Shown in pieces: positions 47,001 to 52,500 of a stretch of 64,000 nucleotides of DNA. The notes under the pieces are model-generated. The model had not been told where the DNA came from and made no database searches. It worked only from the letters and a program-made list of their open reading frames with translations. The position numbers were made by a program, and so were the translations under genes. Position 1 is the stretch's first letter; every line of letters begins with the position of its first letter. Location: NCBI RefSeq assembly GCF_019598945.1, contig NZ_CP080598.1, positions 4,402,001-4,466,000 of the forward strand, written 5' to 3'. Origin of the DNA: Sphaerospermopsis torques-reginae ITEP-024 (GTDB taxonomy: Bacteria > Cyanobacteriota > Cyanobacteriia > Cyanobacteriales > Nostocaceae).

Positions 47001-47502
47001 TTTGATTATCCTTACCATCATTGATAATTTGATTGTAAGTTTTAATTACTTCCCGGAAGAAAATAGCAGTTCCCCAACCATCAGTAATAGCATGATGATA
47101 CTTAGCGAAAATAATATGGTGATCTTCACGCACTCTAATTAATTGTAAGTCAACTAAAGAGGCATTTTCACCAAAGCTAAAAGGTTTAGTAAATTCCTGA
47201 TTTATATATTTATCAGCCTGTGCTTTACTGTTTTCCTGACTGGAAAAATCAACCAAAGGAATATGATAATTTTCGTGATTCGCTATCGCCTGTAAAGGCT
47301 TACCATCAACTTCATAAATTCGCGTCCGCAGCCCCGGATAACAAGCAATTATCTTATTCATGGCATAATTAAAAATCTCTTGATTAAAAACACCATGAAC
47401 TATCACAGTTGCACCAATATTTAAATGAGAACCTTCAGACCACATCATTTGGTCAATATAGATTTCTCTTTGATTGATTGATAATGGTAGTATCTGATTC
47501 AT
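41074..47502 (-). CDS. NRPS: C-A(Thr)-T-C-A(Thr)-T
   Basis: This 2142-residue synthetase has two complete modules. Domains: an unusual N-terminal C domain with HHAITDGWG (about 142), A (YTSGSTGTPKG, about 611), T (IGGDSIL, about 1000), C (HHVILDGWS, about 1206), A (YTSGSTGKPKG, about 1679) and T (IGGDSLL, about 2066). Both pockets read D-F-W-N-I-G-M-V-H, the threonine code. The protein ends after T with a charged tail, with no epimerase or thioesterase. The N-terminal C domain starts within five residues of the first Met and differs from the others, so it may be the starter domain that loads the fatty acyl chain, placing this enzyme first despite its position. In hassallidin the first two residues are Thr-Thr. 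Alternative module orders are possible. Confidence 0.93.
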   Translation of the reverse strand: MNQILPLSINQREIYIDQMMWSEGSHLNIGATVIVHGVFNQEIFNYAMNKIIACYPGLRTRIYEVDGKPLQAIANHENYHIPLVDFSSQENSKAQADKYINQEFTKPFSFGENASLVDLQLIRVREDHHIIFAKYHHAITDGWGTAIFFREVIKTYNQIINDGKDNQTVREWVINEYLEEESKYLESENFQRDRHYWQQRLNSVKPQIFSQIKPQDLHGQRQSIYITREQYNRVDQLCKNVQSNAFHFILSLISIYLTKRYHKQDVVVGLSLLNRSKKSFKDAIGLFVSTIPFRLEINGQETIHELLDQIRSLLRQDYRHQRFPLGEMKRLYGLQTSSKEHLFEVFLSYERHDYNECFAETQTTCIPLYSQQQKVPLIIYVREYEETSDVKIDFDYNLSYLDAETVDQIVTNFQNLFTEAANNLESTIAELTLCLPEAENVTITQPEILINYSTETLISAFENIVNQYPQNPAVQFNKKTLNYTDLNSQANRLAHYLLSQGIKPGSRVGICLERSEQMIIAILAILKTGSAYVPLDPHAPAVRRQLILKDSGILALITEASLLSESSTENITAFTLQSIEDELSKQPNTSPQITIKPDFPAYIIYTSGSTGTPKGCVVTHSNAIRLMRSTEPWFGFNENDIWTLFHSFAFDFSVWELWGALLYGGKVIIVPFWLSRTPETFREFLTTEKVTVLNQTPSAFYQLIRADEASVGDLALRYVIFGGEALDLQSLQPWLERYGDKKPCLVNMYGITETTVHVTYRPILRQDLKGKASVIGREIPDLSIYLLDEKLSPVADGIPGEIYVAGAGVTSGYLNRPALTAERFLPNPFGSGRMYRSGDLAKRLPNGDLEYLGRIDQQVKIRGFRIELGEIQAALTSHFQVREAVVIADEWEEEKRLVAYYVPGESSPTANELRQYLKNKLPDYMIPAAYVSVEAFSLNVNGKIDVKALPAPDWNLLRVEEDYIAPRNADEETLCAIVAEILGLEKVGIDDNFFEIGGDSILALQVIAKAKKAGFALSARELYEFATVRHLAKKKAAVTSSSDINKPLVSNLISEADQLLLPKNAETAYPLSSLQGGMLYHSELHPDSAIFHQIFTFDLHLSFSEFVWKKAIADICLAHPVLRTSFHWTGYSTPIQIVHQEVELPLTIVDLRHLENTHQQVKAWIELEKNRNFDITKSPLFRFQIHRISEEEISFSFSFHHVILDGWSVATLLTQLLQRYVQYLAAENLPPLFIPEITYKDFIVQEQNAIANQKLRQFWLQHLSNLQVTTLPRLSTSTQATDSQKRQLKRLSVTINEELANNLRKLSKNIGVTLKTALLALHLRVISFITGQKEVVTGNVINARPETTGSENLLGLFVNTLPLRLELTGGNWREFIQAVLRAETEILPYRDFPLAEIQRLLDKRPLFDVGFNYVHFHVYEGLLNLPQIQVNNVDIFEETDFPFLTEFCLVPGSAALQLNLIYDIQQFADAQVEQYGKYYQTALVEMVTAPQTAYHRRSLISTPERQQLLQAANTKPQNFFSPDTLISAFNQAVAEYTNKTALVYEQTNLSFVELETRANRLANYLQTQGVKPETLVGVCLERSEQLVITILAILKAGGAYVPIDPSYPSDRLEFLLQDSGIVLLVTEKSVISQLSKCSSEIVILEDITSKLEQENSQPPTVQIFPENPAYVIYTSGSTGKPKGCIVTHSNVIRLLNATASWFNFNSEDVWTLFHSYAFDFSVWELWGALLYGGQVVLVPYWTSRSPKDFFQLLQTHKVTVLNQTPSAFKQLIPIAQEQAEKLPLRYVIFGGEALELPTLQPWFDLYGDAQPKLINMYGITETTVHVTYRPITQADIINNSGSVIGQPIPDLQLYILDDNLEPTPIGVPGEIYVGGAGVTRGYLHQPRLSAERFIPNPHSQTPGSRLYRSGDLARRLPDGEIEYLGRDDQQIKIRGFRIELGEITAVINTHPQVKQALVMVQKATTGENRIVAYFTSDSAADLKTELPELTKSKLPDYMIPAAFVPIETIPLTVNGKINYQALPAPDWSWTSKPYIAPRNDQEATICSLMASLLKLEQVGVQDDFFEIGGDSLLVTQLAIRLRQTYNTEFPLPQLFTHRTPESIALLLGDVQNVITDTKDTEIPKAGRKRRSVSLSDDGILTT

Positions 47503-47631
47503 GATTTATTAATTCCTGAAATAATTTACTTTTTAATTTACTTTTTAACAAAAGCTTACCAACTCAGTGGTAAAAATACAATCATTACACCAAAGGATTT
47601 GTTCGACTATACTTTTGATCATGTAAATCAT

Positions 47632-47793
47632 GGGAGCATCCCAATTTGGAAAAAATAACGGCAGCAACACCCACAAATCTCTTAAACTCTCTTACCTTTG
47701 TGTCATTTGCGTCCTTTGCGGTTCAATCATATCAAGCATTGACTCATTTTATTTCGTTGGTTAAAAATAAATGTACACATTTGGGATGCTCCC
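47632..47793. mobile_element. 162-bp MITE inserted in the GT1 3' end, with 8-bp target duplication
   Basis: The inverted ends are perfect for 13 bases: gggagcatcccaa on the left and ttgggatgctccc on the right. The element is flanked by a perfect 8-bp direct repeat, taaatcat, at 47624 to 47631 and 47794 to 47801. It has no coding capacity of its own. The right end supplies the last codons and the stop of the glycosyltransferase gene. Eight-base duplications point to a helper transposase of an IS family making 8-bp staggered cuts; the family was not identified. Confidence 0.92.
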
Positions 47794-48987
47794 TAAATCA
47801 TACACATAACGCCAAATTTCATCTACTGCTCGTTGGACTCCACCAGCTGCACGACAAGCATCACCCAAAAGACCACTATTAACTCGAAAAGAATGATCAG
47901 CCAAAATATGCTGTGCTGTTTGTTGTAAACTTTCCACAGTCACATCTTCTAACATCATCATAATTCCTGCACCTTGCTCCTGAATACGACGAGAAATAAT
48001 TTCCTGTTCATAGGTTTGTGGTACTGCAATCATTGGTACTGAATACCAAACAGCTTCCCTTGTACCTCCTCCTGCACCGTGCATAATAAATAAACTGGCA
48101 CGTTCTAATATTTTTAATTGGGGAACAGTACCAGTAGGTCTAATGATAAAGTTTTCGGGAATATCTCCTAGCAAAGTTACATCTATAGCGGGACTTAATA
48201 CCATTACTACTTGAGCATCGGTGTTACCAAAAGCTTGAATACAACTGCGATAAAATGCCACACCAGGGTCATGAATATTACCAAAGGAAATGAGAATTAG
48301 CTTGTCTTTTTGTAATTTCTCCATTGGAAAATCATATTCTATTCCCCGCACAGGATTACAGGGTCCAACAAAATGGAAACGCTGATCAAATTTATCACTA
48401 TAGGGTTGCAGTTCAGGTGGTAAATAACATAAGTTTAGCGGTTCAATATTGGTAAATGTATCTACAAATTTGATTGGTGGTAAACCATAAGTTGTTCGCA
48501 GTTCTTTTTGATATTTACGATAGTGTTTCATCCCCGCCGCAGCTTGTTTTAAAAATCCCGGTAGTTTTTTTCTCAACCAAGGACATTCATAGAAAGTTTG
48601 GGGAGTAAAAGCAGCAGTCGCAATAGAATTAATAGCAGGAATATTCAGAATTTGAGCTACTAATCTTCCCCACAGACAGAGGGAATCATGAATAATATAA
48701 TCTGGCTTTTCTGCACGTACTGATTCTAGTAATGCTGGTAGCATTTGATGAGCGCACCAAGTAAGAGAAGGAACTAAAGACATTTCATTTTCTGCTGGTG
48801 GTGCTGTTTCAGGATTTATGGACGGATAAGGGCGAAATTTAGCGCCAAAAGATTCTATTTCTGTTTGAAAGTTAGGAGTTTCATAATAAATTACCTCTTC
48901 ACCTCTATGAATCAATTCTTTTACTAATCCCAAGGTAGGGATAATATGACCTGCTGCGGAAACGTTGAGAAATACTACACGACTCAT
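47761..48987 (-). CDS. GT1-family (MGT-like) glycosyltransferase with MITE-altered C-terminus
   Basis: The 408-residue GT-B enzyme begins MSRVVFLNVSAAGHIIPTLG and carries the donor-site motif FIMHGAGGGTREAVWYSVPM in the C-terminal half, as in macrolide/UDP-glycosyltransferases. Like those, it should transfer a sugar from a nucleotide donor to a small lipophilic acceptor, here probably the lipopeptide. The last ten residues (GSIPNVYIYF) are encoded by a MITE end. Joining across the target duplication restores a longer native tail (HDQKYSRTNPLV) with its own stop at 47585 to 47587. The catalytic core is untouched, so activity may survive. Confidence 0.88.
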   Translation of the reverse strand: MSRVVFLNVSAAGHIIPTLGLVKELIHRGEEVIYYETPNFQTEIESFGAKFRPYPSINPETAPPAENEMSLVPSLTWCAHQMLPALLESVRAEKPDYIIHDSLCLWGRLVAQILNIPAINSIATAAFTPQTFYECPWLRKKLPGFLKQAAAGMKHYRKYQKELRTTYGLPPIKFVDTFTNIEPLNLCYLPPELQPYSDKFDQRFHFVGPCNPVRGIEYDFPMEKLQKDKLILISFGNIHDPGVAFYRSCIQAFGNTDAQVVMVLSPAIDVTLLGDIPENFIIRPTGTVPQLKILERASLFIMHGAGGGTREAVWYSVPMIAVPQTYEQEIISRRIQEQGAGIMMMLEDVTVESLQQTAQHILADHSFRVNSGLLGDACRAAGGVQRAVDEIWRYVYDLGSIPNVYIYF

Positions 48988-49028
48988 AAATAAAACCTAG
49001 TTGATTTGTAAATTTATAAATAAAATTT

Positions 49029-49132
49029 GGGAGCATCCCAATTTTGAAAAAATAAACACAGCCACACCAAAAACTCTTTGAAACTCTCTTACCTTTGTGT
49101 GCTTTGCGTCCTTGGCAGTTCAATCATATCAA
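49029..49132. repeat. Partial copy of the 162-bp MITE
   Basis: The first 104 bases match 47632 to 47736 closely (shared gggagcatcccaattt, actctcttacctttgtgtg, ttcaatcatatcaag), but the right end is missing. It stops about eight bases before the stop codon of the exporter remnant. It lies in the same orientation as the complete copy, so the two are direct repeats on either side of the GT1 gene. Confidence 0.85.
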
Positions 49133-49140
49133 GACCTAGA

Positions 49141-49536
49141 CTAAACGCCGCTGTAAGATATAGATGCGGACGAAAGATTAATAACAATTTGATGAAATTT
49201 TTTGAGAGTAGGTCGATGTCCAATACTAATAAAAGTTGTATCTATTTCCATCAATAAATTATATAGTTTTTCCTCATTGTTCACATCTAAAGCACTGGTG
49301 GCTTCATCTAAAATAGCATATTTGGGTTTGGTAACTAACAGACGTGCAAAGGCTAATCTTTGTTGTTCTCCTAAAGACAGAATCTCACTCCAATCTTGCT
49401 CTGTATCTAAACCTCCAAATCTTACCGCTAAGTCTGATAAATTTACTTTTTCCATCACTTGATCAAGTTCTTCATCACTAACATTAGCATGACTATGAGG
49501 ATAAATTAACTGTTCTCTGAGAGTTCCTAAAATCAT
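49141..49536 (-). pseudogene. C-terminal remnant of an ABC exporter (McyH/SbmA-like ATPase half)
   Basis: The 131-codon open frame covers only the second half of a nucleotide-binding domain: MILGTLREQLIYPH, signature LSLGEQQRLAFARLL, Walker B YAILDEATSALD and the H-switch SIGHRPTLKKFH. Walker A and all membrane helices are missing, so it cannot transport. The family resembles exporters found in cyanobacterial peptide clusters, such as McyH. Upstream of the ATG the same frame reads PY, continuing exporter homology, and then becomes NRPS sequence at about 49543. The ATGA overlap with the NRPS stop is a product of the deletion, not a designed start. Confidence 0.88.
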
Positions 49537-52500
49537 ATAAGGACTACTTGATGGTCTGCACGTTCGAGAAATTCTATTTTACCATTTGGTAAATAACGAG
49601 CGCGATCGCCTGTACGATACATTCTCTCACCTGCAACAAAAGGATCGGGTAAAAACCTTTCCGCTGTCATTCCTGGTGCATTCCAATAACCACGCGCTAA
49701 TTGATACCCCGATATAAATAACTCTCCTGGTGTCCCAATGGGTACAGGTTGCATCAAAGAATTGAGAATATATAATCTAGTGTTACTGACAGGTTCACCA
49801 ATGGGAATTTGATCAGTATTTTCGTTGTTTCTGCAATCATGAAAAGCCACATCAATGGTAGTTTCCGCAGGTCCATAAAGATTGACTAAAGGAATAGCTA
49901 GTTTTTGTTTAAACTCATCCCAAACCCGTTTTTTCAGTGCTTCACCACCACTAAATACCAACCGTAAACTAGCACATTGAGTAAATTTAGGATCACCTAA
50001 AATTATTTCTAACAAACTGGGTACTAATTGCAGTAAAGTGACCTTTTCTTGTTGTATGGTTTTCACCAAATAAGTTGGATCTTGATGTCGTCCTGGTTTA
50101 GCCATCACCAGTTTTGCACCCACCATTAACGGTGTCCAAAATTCCCACACAGAAGCATCAAAACTAAAGGGCGTTTTTTGCAGCACTACATCATATTGAT
50201 TAACTGCAAAATTTTCTATAAACCAATTTTGATGAGATGCTAAAGCTGCATGAGAAATTGCAATTCCTTTAGGTCTACCTGTAGAACCAGAAGTAAAAAT
50301 AATATAGGCGATATTTTCCGGTAAAACCGCAATTTCTAGATTTTCAGGAGATTGATTTTTAATTTCTTGACTGCAATTATCAAGATAAATACTTTGCTGA
50401 TAATTGACTTTTAAATCTGACCGAGTAAGCAATAAATTAACTTTGGCATCCTCTAACATAGATTGGATACGCACACTCGGATAATGGGGATCTATAGGTA
50501 CATAACAACCACCTGCTTTGAGTATCCCTAGCATGGCACAAACCATATCTAAAGAACGTTCTAAACAAATACCTACAGGTTGTTCTTGACTAATACCTTG
50601 CTGTTGTAAAAACCGCGCTAATTGATTAGCTTTTTGGTTTAATTGTTGATAAGTCCAACTTTCACCTTCACAAACAACCGCAATAGCATCAGGATTTATT
50701 GCTGCTTGTTGAGTGACAAATTCATGAACTGGGGTAACTTTCCTCACAGTTGATAATTGTTCACCAGGAATAAATTCCTGTAATTTTAGTAAATTAGAAC
50801 TTACCCCAAATATCTCTGTAACACTCTTAACTTTGTGTCCTTTGTGTCCTTCGTGGTTCGTTCCTTCATTAACTTTGTATAATTCCTGTAAAATATCCCT
50901 ATTACCTTGAGGATTATTACTCAAAAATTCTGCACAAATTTGATAGAACTTAGCAATGTTAGAAATTTGCTCAGAAGAAAATTCTCTACTATTATAGGTA
51001 ATATTCAAACTAATATTAACAGCCGCTACTTCTTCACTCCAACTAACTGCAAAAGGAATATTGGTTTCATCCAAAGAAGTTGATTGTAATAACTCTACTT
51101 CTCGCCAATTGAGTAATCCTTTATAAACATGAAAATGCACGAAATTAAAAGAAGTTTCATATAAAGGACGATTACCATTTAGCCTTTGTACCTCTGCTAA
51201 AGGAAAACGACGATTTGGCATTAAAGCTTGTTCAGCTTGCCATGTTTCTGTAATCAAATCTACCCAAGAACCACGGGGTAATTTTAACCGCAATGGTAAA
51301 GTATTTAAAAATAGACCTAAAAGGCGATCGCTATCAGTTTCATCTGGTCTACCATTACTAACCAAACCTGTAACAATTTCTTCTTCTCCTGAAAAAACCG
51401 CCAAAATATGTAAATGTAACGCCAACAATACACTTCTTAAAGGTACGCCCAATTGCTGAGATACATCTTTTAAACCTTGAGAAATTGCATCTGTTAAAGT
51501 AATATCAATTTTCCCCATATTGGGCTGTAATTCTGGAGAAAATTTCATCGGGAAACGGGGTAATTTAGTAAACGGAATTTCTGCTAATTGCTGTTGCCAA
51601 AATTCTCTTTGTTTTTCGTCTTGTAAAGCTTGTTGTTCTAAAGCAACAAATCGAGAATATTCTAAATTAGTTTGAGGAGGTAAAGCGGGTACACCCTTAC
51701 CCATTAAATGTAGATATAAACCTGTTAATTCTGCCAAAAAGTTAGCTAAACTCCAACCATCCATAATGGCGTGATGCAGTGTAAAAGTTGCTTGCATCAC
51801 ATTTTCATCTAACAGGTGAATATGAAAACGCATTAATGGCGCAATCTTATAATCAAACCGATTTTCCCTTTCTTGATCAATAAAAGTTTTGAGATAATCA
51901 TCTTGTGCTGATGGTGATAAATTCTGTAAATCTGTAAACATCACCTTTGCAGGTACATCTTTAACAACTACTTGCAATGGTTGACTAAATTCAGATAAAT
52001 AAAATGCTGTTCTTAATACTCGATGTCTGGTAAACATTTGAGTATAAGCTTGTTCCCAAATTTGCAAATTAAAAGGTATGCGAATACGGAAACTAAAAAC
52101 ATCATGGTAAGTTGTAGAAGTTTGGGAATACTCACCATGAAATAACATTCCCGCTTGCAGTTGTGCTAAAGGATAAGCATCATCAGCTACATTTTGCAGT
52201 TTGTCTTTATCTTCAGTAGAAATTAACGCAAAGGGTTCTTGATGGTAAGTTTTATTTTCTACTGTTGTTGCTGTCTCCAAAAATGCCGCTAATTCTGATA
52301 AAACCGGATGAGAAAAGATTTGCTCAATTTTTAAATTTAATCCTGTTGCTTGTGCTAAAGAACAAACTCGAATACTGCGAATCGAATCACCACCTAAAAC
52401 AAAATAATTATCAAATCTACCAACGCGATTAACTGCTAGAACTTGTTGCCAAATTGACGCTAATTTATGCTCAATTTCTGTTGCTGGTGGGACAAATTCA

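Noticed and set aside
47646-47882. Open frame on the plus strand at the end of the glycosyltransferase
   Set aside because: It consists of MITE sequence and the antisense of the glycosyltransferase; no ribosome site or family resemblance.
49141-49536. A small stand-alone ABC ATPase gene
   Set aside because: It begins in the middle of a nucleotide-binding domain without Walker A, and its upstream frame continues exporter homology into the NRPS junction, so it is a remnant.
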